From positions 217,235-281,234 of the forward strand of contig LM655202.1 of NCBI GenBank assembly GCA_000824825.2: 64,000 bases of DNA. Reading direction: 5' to 3'. Shown piece after piece: positions 8,537-17,219 of this stretch. The stretch comes from Mesorhizobium sp. ORS 3324. GTDB taxonomy: Bacteria > Pseudomonadota > Alphaproteobacteria > Rhizobiales > Rhizobiaceae. The stretch's first letter is position 1, and each line of letters starts with the position of its first letter. The notes under the pieces were generated by a model. That model saw only the letters and a list, made by a program, of their open reading frames with translations. It was not told the origin of the DNA and searched no databases. The position numbers were made by a program, and so were the translations under genes.

Positions 8537-9745
8537 TCACGCCGCCTTGATGGCTAGCACCGCATTGGTGCCCGCGAACGCAAAACTATTGGAAAGGGTC
8601 ACCTTGACTTTCCGCTCCCGTGCCACGTTGGGGGTAACGTCTAGATCGCAATCTGGATCTGGTTCCTCATAGTTAACGGTAGGCGGTACGATGCCATCCC
8701 GAATTGCCATCACGCAGGCGATCAGCTCCAGTGCACCCGAGGCCCCGAGGCAGTGGGCATGCACCGATTTGGTCGAGGATACCGACATTCGATAGGCGTG
8801 GTCGCCGAACGCTCGTTTGATTGCTGCGGTCTCTATCTGATCGTTTCGCTTAGTGCCGGTGCCGTGAGCGTTCAGGTAATCGACCTCCTCCGGGACCAGA
8901 GCCGCGTCGGCTAGACAAGCGCGGATCGCAGCCTCGGGACCGTCAATGGTCTGTGCCGCGATGTCGAAAGCGTCGGCCGAAAGGCCCGCACCGGCCAATT
9001 CCGCCAATATTTCAGCGCCTCTGGCGCGGGCATGGTCGTAACTTTCCAAGACTATCATGCCTGCGCCTTCGCCGAGAACAGCGCCCTGCCTGTTCGCGGA
9101 AAAAGGCCGGCAAGTGTCAGGCGATAGCACTCGCATAGCCTCCCACGATTTCACTACTCCCCAAATCAATGGCGCATCGGCGCCGCCTGCCACCATCACA
9201 TCAGCGCGGCCACACCTGATCTGGTCGACGGCGGAGGCAATGGCATGGTTAGAGGAGGAACAAGCCGAAGTGACGCCGTAGACGGGACCGCGCAGTCCAA
9301 GATCCATGCTGACATGTCCAGCAGCAGCGCCCGGCATGACCTTGGGCGCGGTGAAGGCCCCGGTCCTCTTTCTCCCGTGGAGCAGCATAGCCCGATAATC
9401 TTGCTCAATCGCCTCCCATCCGCAGACGCCCACACCGACCGTCGCACCCAGGCGATAACGGTTTGTGTCAGACGCGGTCAGCCCTGCTTGCTGGACTGCT
9501 TCGCGAGCGGCAAGCACAGCAAGCACGCTGAACCGATCCATCGAAAGAATTTGCTTACGGTCGATCTCATGCTGAGGAAGATTGCGGATCGCGCATCCCG
9601 TGCGCGCGGTGATGTCGTGCAGGGAGGGACTGCTCAACACGCCGATTGCTGAACGGCCCTCGCACATGGCGGCCCAAATATCGGCAGCACAGCTGCCGAG
9701 CCCACAAATCCCGCCTATGCCGGTGATAACAACGCGCTTGTTCAT
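8537..9745 (-). CDS. nodE: NodE, beta-ketoacyl-ACP synthase for Nod-factor acyl chains
   Basis: Condensing enzyme (KAS II family) that elongates the special, usually polyunsaturated, fatty acid attached to NodF and so helps set host range. The 402-residue product is full length. The catalytic triad is visible: Cys in TSACSSSNHAI, His in NAHGTGTKRND and His in VHAHCLGASGALE. Nod-factor producers with nodFE typically nodulate temperate galegoid legumes. The gene starts 2 bp after nodF, so the two are translationally linked, and both lie downstream of nod box 2. Confidence 0.93.
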   Translation of the reverse strand: MNKRVVITGIGGICGLGSCAADIWAAMCEGRSAIGVLSSPSLHDITARTGCAIRNLPQHEIDRKQILSMDRFSVLAVLAAREAVQQAGLTASDTNRYRLGATVGVGVCGWEAIEQDYRAMLLHGRKRTGAFTAPKVMPGAAAGHVSMDLGLRGPVYGVTSACSSSNHAIASAVDQIRCGRADVMVAGGADAPLIWGVVKSWEAMRVLSPDTCRPFSANRQGAVLGEGAGMIVLESYDHARARGAEILAELAGAGLSADAFDIAAQTIDGPEAAIRACLADAALVPEEVDYLNAHGTGTKRNDQIETAAIKRAFGDHAYRMSVSSTKSVHAHCLGASGALELIACVMAIRDGIVPPTVNYEEPDPDCDLDVTPNVARERKVKVTLSNSFAFAGTNAVLAIKAA

Positions 9746-9747
9746 CG

Positions 9748-9996
9748 TCAGTGCTCATCAAGCGCACGGACGGCCTCGACCACGCTGCCCACATTCTGCA
9801 AATTGCTCCAGGCGTCAGTGGTGTCCGATTCGATCTGGATCCCGTGTTTCTTCCCAAGATCAAACAGGATGTCCGCCATTTCCAGCGAATGGATGCCCAA
9901 ATCAGTCAGCTTTGTCTCAAGAGTGATCGGATTCGCATCCAGTTCAGCGTGCTCGAGGATCTCCGCCAGGATTTCATTCGTAAGCTGGTCAGTCAT
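9748..9996 (-). CDS. nodF: NodF, Nod-factor acyl carrier protein
   Basis: Specialised acyl carrier protein of 82 residues that holds the growing fatty acid for NodE and hands it to the acyltransferase NodA. The family pattern is clear (TKLTDLGI..SLEMADILFDLG, DAWSNLQNVGSVVEAVRAL). The serine that takes 4'-phosphopantetheine lies in LGIHSLEMAD. Most carrier proteins, and NodF elsewhere, have Asp-Ser-Leu here; this one has His-Ser-Leu, which could affect loading by phosphopantetheinyl transferase. It starts about 85 bp after nod box 2 and is followed at once by nodE. Confidence 0.9.
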   Translation of the reverse strand: MTDQLTNEILAEILEHAELDANPITLETKLTDLGIHSLEMADILFDLGKKHGIQIESDTTDAWSNLQNVGSVVEAVRALDEH

Positions 9997-10080
9997 GCCT
10001 TTTAAGCTCCCGTCTGGCGGCTGACATGAATCTCGGTGACGCGAAAGAGATCAGCATTGTTGTGATGCAAAATTCGGCGC

Positions 10081-10127
10081 TATTAGGGAAATTGATATTT
10101 TGGATAAGAAGCATTCAAGAAATGGAT
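10081..10127 (-). promoter_or_regulatory. nod box 2, upstream of nodFE
   Basis: Minus-strand sequence runs ATCCATTTCTTGAATG, then TTATCCAAAATATCAATTTC. It matches the nod-box consensus with a few changes in the 3' block (CCCTAAT for ACCAATC). It lies about 85 bp before the nodF start, in the right direction. Confidence 0.85.
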
Positions 10128-10708
10128 GGGGGGGCGCATAGGGGGCCCGAGGCGGACTCCGAACGATTTGTTTGCGACCGGCGTCAGGTTGGAATAGCCG
10201 TCCAGCATCACCGGAATACGCATTTCGAAGGGCGTCGTTCACAAATCCGTTTTCCTGTACATTGTGAGTGCTGGAATTTCAGGACGCCGGAAATAGTATC
10301 GCTAGTCGATCAGGGTACACGCAGTCAGATTCCGCTCTCGCTTGAGCCGCCTTTTCACCGGTCAGCGTAGCCTTGTCGACGTCGTGATCCACCCGAATGC
10401 GCAGTGACCGACCAGCTTGCTCTCGATTCCGGCCATGCCGCGCCGGCAGGCGAGCCGACGGTCCCCGATACTGCTCCGTCGCTGGCCCGACAGGCACCAA
10501 CGGCGCAGGGATGGCTCCACTTAGCGGGAAGGCTCTTACCCCAGCGAAACGGCTGGCTCGTATTGATCTGCGGCCCGCGCCGGGCAGGGAACCGGCAAGT
10601 GTCCAGTTGCGCCTCCTGGCGGAGATGACAGGCGGCCACTCGCGACAAAGAACGCCGCTGAAACGCTGAGCAGATCCAAAGTTGTGCAAATCATACCGCA
10701 GCCTTCGG
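10128..10708. other. Gap between nod box 2 and nodD; holds repeat X copy 2
   Basis: No supported gene. Positions about 10400-10600 are the second copy of repeat X (see 5340-5540), with shared blocks GACAGGCACCAACGG and GATCTGCGGCCCGCGC. The flanking part 10130-10390 shows nothing recognisable. The copy ends about 100 bp from the nodD stop codon. Confidence 0.55.
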
Positions 10709-11620
10709 CTATGTCGCCAGTCGAGACGCCTCCTCCAGCAAAATCTTCCGCATCCAGATGCTTGCCGGATCGCCATTCTGAAGCGCAGGCCACTGCAACG
10801 CCAGAGTGAACACCGGCAACGAGAGCGGAAGTTCGACGACGCGCAGCGGTAGCGTTTTTGCGAAGTGCTCAACCAGCCTCAAGGGCATTGTCCCAATGCG
10901 ACTGGTGCCCGGTAGCATCAAAGGGATCATGCTGAATCCTTGCACGACCACCTCGGCCCGCCTCTTGAGGCCATGCTCGATCAAAAACCACTCGTCAATG
11001 GACGGCTTTTGCGAACGCCCAAATCTGGCCATTACGTGCCCCATCGACATATATTTCTCGAACGTGAACTTTCCCGACAGTTCCTTGTTTGTCCGACAGC
11101 CCACACAGGCGAGCGTATCGTCGAAAAGCCTCGCTTTTGGGTGCCCGTTTAACAGAAACAATTCAGGCAGTATCACAAAATCGGCGTCGCCGCGCCGGAA
11201 AAGTTCTTCCAGATCGTCAACGAGAGGCAGGAGTTCGAAGCTGACGAAAGGGGCTTCTCGTGCAACACGGTCAATGACCCTCTGAAAGAAAATGATCGTC
11301 ATGTAATCGGAAAGCATGACCCTAAAACAGCGATCGGATTTCTGCGGGTTAAATTCCTCCCAGGAAATAATCGAGAGCTGTACATGCAGCAGCGCCTCGC
11401 GGACCGGCGAGGCGAGGGCCTCGGCTCGGGGTGTCGGGATGAGTTCACGGCCTCTCATTGTAAAAAGCTCATCACCAAAATAGCCGCGCAGCCGGGCGAC
11501 AGCCGCGCTCATGGCTGGTTGGCTAAGGTGGATACTGCGAGCAGCCGCTGTGAGGTTACGCTCGGCCATCAAAGCGTCGAGCGCGACGAGGAGATTCAGA
11601 TCAAGGCCCTTAAACCGCAT
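10709..11620 (-). CDS. nodD: NodD, LysR-type flavonoid-dependent activator of nod genes
   Basis: Master activator that binds nod boxes and responds to plant flavonoids. The 303-residue product starts at MRFKGLDLNLLVALDALMAE (ATG 11620), the standard NodD start; a start seven codons upstream is also open. The N-terminal winged helix-turn-helix (AAARSIHLSQPAMSAAVARLR) is followed by a LysR sensor domain. The reading frame is intact. Divergent nod box 3 lies just outside its start, the usual place for the nodD/nodA intergenic site, but nodA is no longer there: relics and a second nodB occupy the downstream space, and nodA now has its own box 2 kb away. Confidence 0.95.
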   Translation of the reverse strand: MRFKGLDLNLLVALDALMAERNLTAAARSIHLSQPAMSAAVARLRGYFGDELFTMRGRELIPTPRAEALASPVREALLHVQLSIISWEEFNPQKSDRCFRVMLSDYMTIIFFQRVIDRVAREAPFVSFELLPLVDDLEELFRRGDADFVILPELFLLNGHPKARLFDDTLACVGCRTNKELSGKFTFEKYMSMGHVMARFGRSQKPSIDEWFLIEHGLKRRAEVVVQGFSMIPLMLPGTSRIGTMPLRLVEHFAKTLPLRVVELPLSLPVFTLALQWPALQNGDPASIWMRKILLEEASRLAT

Positions 11621-11630
11621 TCCAATTCCA

Positions 11631-11677
11631 ATCTGGCGCATGGATGCATGTCATCCAAGCAATAGATTTCACCAATG
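11631..11677 (+). promoter_or_regulatory. nod box 3, divergent from nodD, with no intact gene behind it
   Basis: Plus-strand blocks ATCTGGCGCATGGATG and ATCCAAGCAATAGATTTCAC line up with the nod-box consensus, including the internal ATG at the correct offset and the ending ACCAATG. It begins 10 bp from the nodD start codon. Nothing intact follows on the plus strand for about 2 kb. It probably once drove a divergent nodA and may now serve nodD autoregulation. Confidence 0.75.
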
Positions 11678-12319
11678 TCACGAGACGCCATATGTGAAAA
11701 GTGCCTTTATATGCAAATCAAATCGGGGAGGCAAAGTGAAGCAGCCGGGGAAGCTCATTAGCTCCGGAGATGTGCTGCAAGAGTCCTGCGCCATCCGGTG
11801 ACTTTTCGTCGGCGCTTGATGGATTCGGGGCGGGTTCTCGACCAGATTTTGAGGGCGAAAGTGACGAACGACGCCATGTTGTGTGCGCCATGGCCTCTTT
11901 GGAGCCGCGATTGGTCGTCGTTGACAGACTACGCACCGCCGAGGCGACCTGCTTGGGCTCAGACGGGCTGAAGAGGTGAAGTATCTGGTGTCGTGGCGGC
12001 AGCGATCGTTAATTTCGGTGGGGTTTTGCACGCGTTGCGAGGTTCACTCGCCAGTTTCCGGCGACCGTTCTCGCGGGCACTCGTGCGCTCCCCCTTTCCG
12101 TATGGCGCCTCGACAAACCTCCCTCCCGCACAGAAGGCGCCTGGTTCCGACAGGGTCAGCCACCATTGGGCGCATAGTCAACGGCAATGGGCACACCGCC
12201 AGTAGGCGGCGCGAACCCCGACTAAGGTAATTGACGAAAATTATCGCTGCGCGGACAACCGGCACGAGTGCCCTCGTAGATAGCAGCGGCCAAAGCGCGG
12301 AGTTGGCCGGCGGTGCGTT
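11678..12319. other. Gap downstream of nod box 3, no supported gene
   Basis: About 640 bp with overlapping short frames on both strands, none with a ribosome site or recognisable product. It occupies the place where nod genes divergent from nodD would be expected. Confidence 0.5.
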
Positions 12320-12979
12320 TCAATCAAAATGAGGAAGCGAGCGGATTTGGAATCCGCGCTCAAGTAGAGCTGGGATTAGACGGGATACCGCCGTGACGGT
12401 CTGATCGCGCAGACCTGCACCAGATACGGCTACCAACTCGTCGGGAGGAAACCCGTCGTGCAAGCGGACGATTGCGCCGGGCTTCGCCGATTCCAGCACC
12501 GCATCGACGATCGTGTCCACCCCGGGGCAAGACCAGTCGCGCGGATCAACCGACCATTTGATAGCTGCCAGTTCAGCGATGGCGGACGCGGCAAAGACCT
12601 CTTCGGTCCAGCTCCCGTATGGCGCGCGCAAGTGCCGAACTGATGCTTGCGGGCAAGCCATCATAATAGCCGCATTAGCGTCAAATATTTCACGCTGCAC
12701 TTCGTCGAACCCGCATCTAGACAGGTCCGGATGAGTCATCGTGTGGTTGCCTACCTCGTGCCCTTCCGCGACCATTCTTTGAATTAGCTCCGGCTGGCCC
12801 AAGGCATAGGTGCCAATGACGAAGAACGTCGCCGGGACCCGATGTTCGGCGAGCAGATTCAAGATCTGCGGTGTACAAAGCGGGTGAGGACCGTCGTCAA
12901 AAGTCAAATATATACTGCGGTGGCCGATGCAGGCGTCGCACTCACTGCGCACATCCCACAACCAGTCGGAATGTTTCAT
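12320..12979 (-). CDS. nodB: Second NodB chitooligosaccharide deacetylase
   Basis: Removes the N-acetyl group from the non-reducing end of the NodC-made chitin oligomer. The 219-residue product starts at MKHSDWLW (ATG 12979), the usual NodB start; the open frame continues upstream because it is fused in frame to a nodA relic. Deacetylase motifs are all present: TFDDGPHP, NHTMTHPDL, RAPYGSW, DPRDW and RLHDG. It has the same length as the nodB in the nodABC operon (14562-15221) but is clearly diverged, so this is not a recent duplicate. It is oriented away from that operon and lies about 370 bp behind nod box 4. It looks functional. Confidence 0.9.
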   Translation of the reverse strand: MKHSDWLWDVRSECDACIGHRSIYLTFDDGPHPLCTPQILNLLAEHRVPATFFVIGTYALGQPELIQRMVAEGHEVGNHTMTHPDLSRCGFDEVQREIFDANAAIMMACPQASVRHLRAPYGSWTEEVFAASAIAELAAIKWSVDPRDWSCPGVDTIVDAVLESAKPGAIVRLHDGFPPDELVAVSGAGLRDQTVTAVSRLIPALLERGFQIRSLPHFD

Positions 12980-13090
12980 TGGCTCTGGTCCGTTCCGGTC
13001 GATTGTCGCTCCGGCCGGCCAATCGGACGTTGAACATTCAACCGGTGTGTCAGCGACAGCTGCGTTTTCCGTGCGCTTTGGGGCAAATCG
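12980..13090 (-). pseudogene. Relic of the 3' end of nodA, fused in frame to the second nodB
   Basis: Codons directly upstream of the second nodB spell SDWPAGATIDRNGPEP, against SDWPAGEMIDRNGAEL at the C-terminus of the intact NodA in this window. The alignment extends upstream through PKRTENAAV against PTRIDDALV. The nodA stop codon is lost, so the frame reads into nodB. The rest of nodA is gone. It shows that this nodB once followed its own nodA. Confidence 0.75.
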
Positions 13091-13347
13091 GGCAGCGCGT
13101 TTTGAAGGGTTGACCCGACGTCGAATTGAGGCGCCAGCTTGTTCCAAACGCACCTGCTGAGGTGCGACTATAATTCGGTCACCAGCGGGTCGACGGCGCC
13201 AAACTTAGTGAAACGGCAAAGCCACGTGGTGCATGTTAGTTGTTGAGGTGATTGGACAAGAACTCGTTCTGAGCCGTTTTTCCCGGCCCCCGTTTGTACC
13301 TCGCTCAATTTGCGTTGAAGTCTGACCATGAATGCAGTTTTCAATCA

Positions 13348-13394
13348 GATCAGTCAAATTGATTGATTGGATAAATCCCATCCGCGCTGTGGAT
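13348..13394 (-). promoter_or_regulatory. nod box 4, upstream of the nodA relic and second nodB
   Basis: Minus-strand blocks ATCCACAGCGCGGATG and TTATCCAATCAATCAATTTG match the nod-box consensus well; the 3' end is GACTGATC in place of ACCAATC. It points toward the second nodB. Confidence 0.85.
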
Positions 13395-13420
13395 TCATAT
13401 CCCCCTGGGGTCCAGTAAAC

Positions 13421-13590
13421 CTCGGACCACAACGGGCGCTCCTGCGGGCCCCGGCACTCGAAGCCGCCTGTCGCATTTTCAGCGGGCAAGGCATGGATTC
13501 GCGAGCACAACGCACCATCGGCATCGTGGCTATGCCCTCGGTGCGGGGCTGAGCGTGTCGATTTCCACCGCCGGTTCAACGCGGTCTCGA
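13421..13590 (+). pseudogene. Relic of an AraC-family regulator gene
   Basis: About 170 bp aligns with the intact AraC-type gene at roughly 7236-7412: shared blocks include GGCATGGATTCGCGAGCAC, CGCCTGTCGCAT and GAGCGTGTCG. The frame is broken by indels. It lies between two nod boxes that face in opposite directions, so the nod region has been rearranged with a segment of this regulator family. Confidence 0.7.
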
Positions 13591-13705
13591 TCAAATCTGC
13601 TCTTCGCGCGCAGTCCTATTGGCTGCGGGGAACCTGACGGCGCACAGCACCAACTTCGGCCAGCGATCATGAGCGGTCAGGACCCTTGGAAGGCATAGCC
13701 CTGAC

Positions 13706-13752
13706 ATCCACCGAACGAATATTAGCGATCCAAACAATCGATTTTACCGATC
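13706..13752 (+). promoter_or_regulatory. nod box 5, promoter region of nodABCSIJ
   Basis: Plus-strand sequence ATCCACCGAACGAATA, then GATCCAAACAATCGATTTTA and CCGATC, is the closest match to the nod-box consensus in the window. It lies about 220 bp before nodA. Confidence 0.93.
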
Positions 13753-13974
13753 GACGGCGGTGCTGCATTAGAAGCTCGAAATGAAGGGTATGGCTCAGGA
13801 AGGACGGCAAGTTTGAGGGAGCCCATCAGCGCTGGAACTCCGTCGTACGAGGTTCTGCCAGTTCAATTGGCTAGTGTCGCGATCACCGACGGCCGCGTCT
13901 GAACTCGCACCAGATCACGCGGCCTCGAACGCGTGATGCGTGCCCTCGGGAAGTATCAGAAAAGGAGTCTTTGT

Positions 13975-14565
13975 ATGCGCTCTCAGGTGCGGTGGAAGCT
14001 GTGCTGGGAAAACGAGTTGGAGCTTTCCGACCATGTCGAGCTCGCCGAATTCTTTCGAAGGACCTACGGACCGACCGGCGCCTTTAATGCCAAGCCGTTC
14101 GAAGGCAGCCGAAGTTGGGCCGGAGCTAGACCTGAGTTCCGTGCGATCGCGTATGACTCGAGCGGTATTGCGGCACACATAGGCTTGCTGCGCCGATTCA
14201 TCAGAATCGATGGGGCTGATCTGCTAGTGGCTGAACTCGGATTGTACGGGATTCGTCGGGATCTCGAGGGGCTCGGACTCAGCAGTTCATTCCGCGTTCT
14301 GCTTCCCGTGTTGCGGGAACTCGGGGTTCCCTTCGGCTTTGGCACGGTTCGGCCAGCGTTGCATAAACACGTTGCAAGATTGGGACGAGGCGGTCTGCTG
14401 GTCGTCAAGTCGGGCATTCGCGTGCGCTCCACCCTTCACTTCGCGCTTCTCGACAAACCGCCCACGCGCATAGACGACGCACTCGTCGTTGTCGTGCCAG
14501 TTGGACGTCCGATCTCCGATTGGCCCGCCGGCGAGATGATTGATCGGAACGGAGCAGAGCTTTGA
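13975..14565 (+). CDS. nodA: NodA, Nod-factor N-acyltransferase
   Basis: Transfers the fatty acid from NodF or a common acyl carrier protein to the free amine made by NodB on the chitin backbone. The 196-residue product has the standard NodA length and start (MRSQVRWKLCWENELELSDH), with an AAAAGGAG ribosome site; an in-frame extension upstream lacks one. Conserved stretches include FFRRTYGPTGAFNAKPFEG and SDWPAGEMIDRNGAEL at the end. It is the first gene of the operon after nod box 5, and its stop overlaps the nodB start. Confidence 0.97.
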   Translation: MRSQVRWKLCWENELELSDHVELAEFFRRTYGPTGAFNAKPFEGSRSWAGARPEFRAIAYDSSGIAAHIGLLRRFIRIDGADLLVAELGLYGIRRDLEGLGLSSSFRVLLPVLRELGVPFGFGTVRPALHKHVARLGRGGLLVVKSGIRVRSTLHFALLDKPPTRIDDALVVVVPVGRPISDWPAGEMIDRNGAEL

Positions 14566-15221
14566 GCCACCTCGACTCTTTGTCCAAAGTGTACAGCGAG
14601 TTCGCAAACGGTGCCGGGCAACCTAGCGTTTATTTGACGTTTGATGACGGCCCTCATCCGTCTTGCACACCGAAGGTGCTCGACGTGCTGGCGCAACAGC
14701 GTGTGTCGGCGACTTTCTTCGTCATTGGCGCGTACGCGGCAGACCAGCCGGCACTAATCCAACGAATGATCACGGAAGGGCACGAGGTAGCTAACCATAC
14801 TATGACTCACCCTGATCTGTCCGAGTGCGAACCCGGCGTAGTGCAGCGTGAGATCTTCGATGCGAACAGAGCCATCAAAGCGGCCTGCCCTCGAGCCTCG
14901 GTGCGGTACATGCGCGCTCCTTATGGCATCTGGACCGAACAAGTGATCGCCTCTGCGGCCAGCCTTGGGCTGTCGGCTGTTCACTGGTCGGCGGATCCGC
15001 GAGACTGGTTTAGTCCCGGTGTCGATGCAATCGTCGATGCAGTGCTGGCCTCCGTCCGGCCTGGCGCAATCGTGCTCTTGCACGACGGCTGCCCTCCTAG
15101 CGAGATGAAGCCGGGCAGTGACGCCGGGTTGCGAAGCCAAACCATCCTGGCCCTCTCGCGCATAATTCCAGCTTTGCACGACCGCGGCTTTGCAATGCGC
15201 TCGCTTTCCCAACAACACTAA
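14562..15221 (+). CDS. nodB: NodB, chitooligosaccharide deacetylase
   Basis: De-N-acetylates the terminal glucosamine of the NodC product. The 219-residue product carries all polysaccharide-deacetylase motifs: TFDDGPHPSCTP (metal Asp), NHTMTHPDL (metal His pair), RAPYGIW, DPRDW and LLHDG. The start is a TTG that overlaps the nodA stop (TTGA), so translation is coupled. It is the second nodB in the window and the one inside the main operon. Confidence 0.96.
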   Translation: MSHLDSLSKVYSEFANGAGQPSVYLTFDDGPHPSCTPKVLDVLAQQRVSATFFVIGAYAADQPALIQRMITEGHEVANHTMTHPDLSECEPGVVQREIFDANRAIKAACPRASVRYMRAPYGIWTEQVIASAASLGLSAVHWSADPRDWFSPGVDAIVDAVLASVRPGAIVLLHDGCPPSEMKPGSDAGLRSQTILALSRIIPALHDRGFAMRSLSQQH

Positions 15222-15237
15222 ACGAACCAAAGACCTC

Positions 15238-16554
15238 ATGGACCTTCTTGGCACAGTCAGCACTGTCACCATCTCATGTTATGCGCTGCTCTCGACCACA
15301 TATAAGAGCATGCAGGCCGCTTATGCCCGGCCGGCAAACGTTTCATCGGTCTCGGACAACTTAGCCAGTCCCCATCTTTGGCCGAGCGTGGACGTCATCA
15401 TTCCTTGCTACAACGAGGACCCGCGCACACTCTTCGAGTGCCTCACGTCGGTTGCAAACCAGGACTACGCCGGAAAACTGCGAGTCTATGTTGTTGATGA
15501 CGGTTCTGGGAATCGGGACGCCGTTCGTCCCGTTCACCAGAGCTTCTCGGGCCACCCGAACTTCATCTTCATTCTGCTCCCCAGAAATGCCGGAAAGCGC
15601 AAGGCACAGATCGCAGCGATACGCCGATCATCTGGAGATTTGGTGCTCAACGTCGACTCGGACACGATGCTAGCGTCCGATGTCGTCACAAAGCTTGCGC
15701 TGAAGATGCAGGATCCAGGGATCGGCGCAGCCATGGGTCAATTGACAGCCAGCAACCGGGGCGACACCTGGCTGACCCGGTTGATCGACATGGAGTACTG
15801 GCTGGCTTGCAACGAGGAACGCGCAGCGCAGGCTCGCTTCGGCGCCGTAATGTGCTGCTGCGGTCCGTGTGCCATGTACCGTCGATCCGCACTCCTTTTG
15901 CTGCTGGATCAGTATGAGACCCAAACATTTCGGGGAAAGCCAAGCGACTTCGGTGAAGACCGCCATCTTACGATCCTAATGCTGAAAGCAGGCCTTCGAA
16001 CTGAGTACGTCCCGGACGCCATCGCGGCAACAGTCGTTCCAGATAGTCTGGGGGCTTATCTGCGCCAACAACTCCGGTGGGCACGCAGCACTTTCCGGGA
16101 CACCTGGCTTGCACTGAATCTGCTACCGGGCCTCAACCGCTTTCTAACATTGGACGTGGTGGGACAGAATCTCGGGCCGCTATTACTCGCCCTATCGGTG
16201 CTAACAGGCCTCGCGCGGTTCGTACAGACGGGCACCGTGCCATGGTGGACAATCCTGATGATTGTATTCATGAGCATCGTTCGCTGCAGCGTGGTGGCGC
16301 TTCGTGCTCGCCAACTTCGATTTATAGGCTTCTCTGTCCACACAGTCATCAACGTCTTTCTCTTGCTCCCTCTGAAAGCCTACGCGTTGTGTACGCTGAG
16401 CAACAGCGATTGGCTGTCGCGCAGCTTCGCTGCCACCGTGGCAGTTAAGGATGGGAAACAGGCTGCCGTCCAAAACCTGACTACAGAATCAAGCACTACA
16501 AAATTGTCGGGAGATGCGGTGCACCGTTCGGTGCTGGTGACTTCCGACGAGTGA
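15238..16554 (+). CDS. nodC: NodC, chitin oligomer synthase
   Basis: Inner-membrane GT2 glycosyltransferase that makes the N-acetylglucosamine backbone. The 438-residue product starts at MDLLGTVSTVTISCYALL (ATG 15238), the standard NodC start; the longer frame overlapping nodB is not used. Visible motifs are VDVIIPCYNEDP, VVDDGSGN, NVDSDT, GEDRHLT and the processivity motif QQLRWARST. It has an N-terminal membrane helix and hydrophobic helices after about residue 300. The gene lies 16 bp after nodB. Confidence 0.96.
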   Translation: MDLLGTVSTVTISCYALLSTTYKSMQAAYARPANVSSVSDNLASPHLWPSVDVIIPCYNEDPRTLFECLTSVANQDYAGKLRVYVVDDGSGNRDAVRPVHQSFSGHPNFIFILLPRNAGKRKAQIAAIRRSSGDLVLNVDSDTMLASDVVTKLALKMQDPGIGAAMGQLTASNRGDTWLTRLIDMEYWLACNEERAAQARFGAVMCCCGPCAMYRRSALLLLLDQYETQTFRGKPSDFGEDRHLTILMLKAGLRTEYVPDAIAATVVPDSLGAYLRQQLRWARSTFRDTWLALNLLPGLNRFLTLDVVGQNLGPLLLALSVLTGLARFVQTGTVPWWTILMIVFMSIVRCSVVALRARQLRFIGFSVHTVINVFLLLPLKAYALCTLSNSDWLSRSFAATVAVKDGKQAAVQNLTTESSTTKLSGDAVHRSVLVTSDE

Positions 16555-16579
16555 CGCTATCGAGGTGGAAGAATTTTGA

Positions 16580-17206
16580 ATGCTGGACAATAATCATCGA
16601 TTGTTGGATCGGGAATTGGCCGCAGACGATCCGTGGCTGCTCGATGCCAATCCGTTCGAGCGGGAGCGTCACACGCAAATGCTGCGGCTGTCGCTTTTGC
16701 ATGGATCCATCACAAATGCACTTGAAGTCGGGTGTGCGGGAGGCGCGTTCACGGAAAGGCTAGCGCCCCATTGCCAACGGCTTACAGTAATCGATGTCGT
16801 GCCGCGCGCGATTGATCGAACGCGCAGACGGATGAAGGACCTACCGCACATCACCTGGGTAGTCTCCGATGTTCAACAGTTCTCGACTGACGAACCGTTC
16901 GATCTGATCGTCGTGGCGGAGGTTCTCTATTACCTAAACGGTGTAGCCGAGATGCGCGCTGCCATCGGCAACCTTGCACGGATGCTTGCGCCAGGGGGGC
17001 ACCTGGTATTCGGATCGGCGAGTGATGCCACTTGCCGGCGCTGGGGTCACGCCGCTGGTGCCGAGACTGTCATGGCAATGCTGAACGAGACGTTGATCGC
17101 TGTCGACCACCTGCAGTGCCAGGGTGACACCCCCAACCAAGACTGCTTGCTCGCCCGTTTTCGGAGTCCGGTTCGGCCTCCCGATCTGTCGAATTGCCTG
17201 CGTTAG
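16580..17206 (+). CDS. nodS: NodS, S-adenosylmethionine-dependent Nod-factor N-methyltransferase
   Basis: Methylates the deacetylated amine at the non-reducing end before acylation by NodA. The 208-residue product has the class I methyltransferase glycine motif (ALEVGCAGGAFTERLAP), the acidic residue of motif II (TVIDVVPRAI) and FDLIVVAEVLYYL. Length and the N-terminus (LLDRELAADDPWLLDANPFER) fit NodS. It lies between nodC and the nodU relic, the usual nodSU position. Confidence 0.93.
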   Translation: MLDNNHRLLDRELAADDPWLLDANPFERERHTQMLRLSLLHGSITNALEVGCAGGAFTERLAPHCQRLTVIDVVPRAIDRTRRRMKDLPHITWVVSDVQQFSTDEPFDLIVVAEVLYYLNGVAEMRAAIGNLARMLAPGGHLVFGSASDATCRRWGHAAGAETVMAMLNETLIAVDHLQCQGDTPNQDCLLARFRSPVRPPDLSNCLR

Positions 17207-17219
17207 ACGAGGAAGCATT

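Noticed and set aside
10279..10872. A 197-residue minus-strand coding region
   Set aside because: It overlaps the nodD 3' end and repeat X in another frame; no recognisable product or ribosome site.
13933..13974. Extended NodA N-terminus
   Set aside because: The ATG at 13975 has the ribosome site and gives the standard NodA length and sequence.
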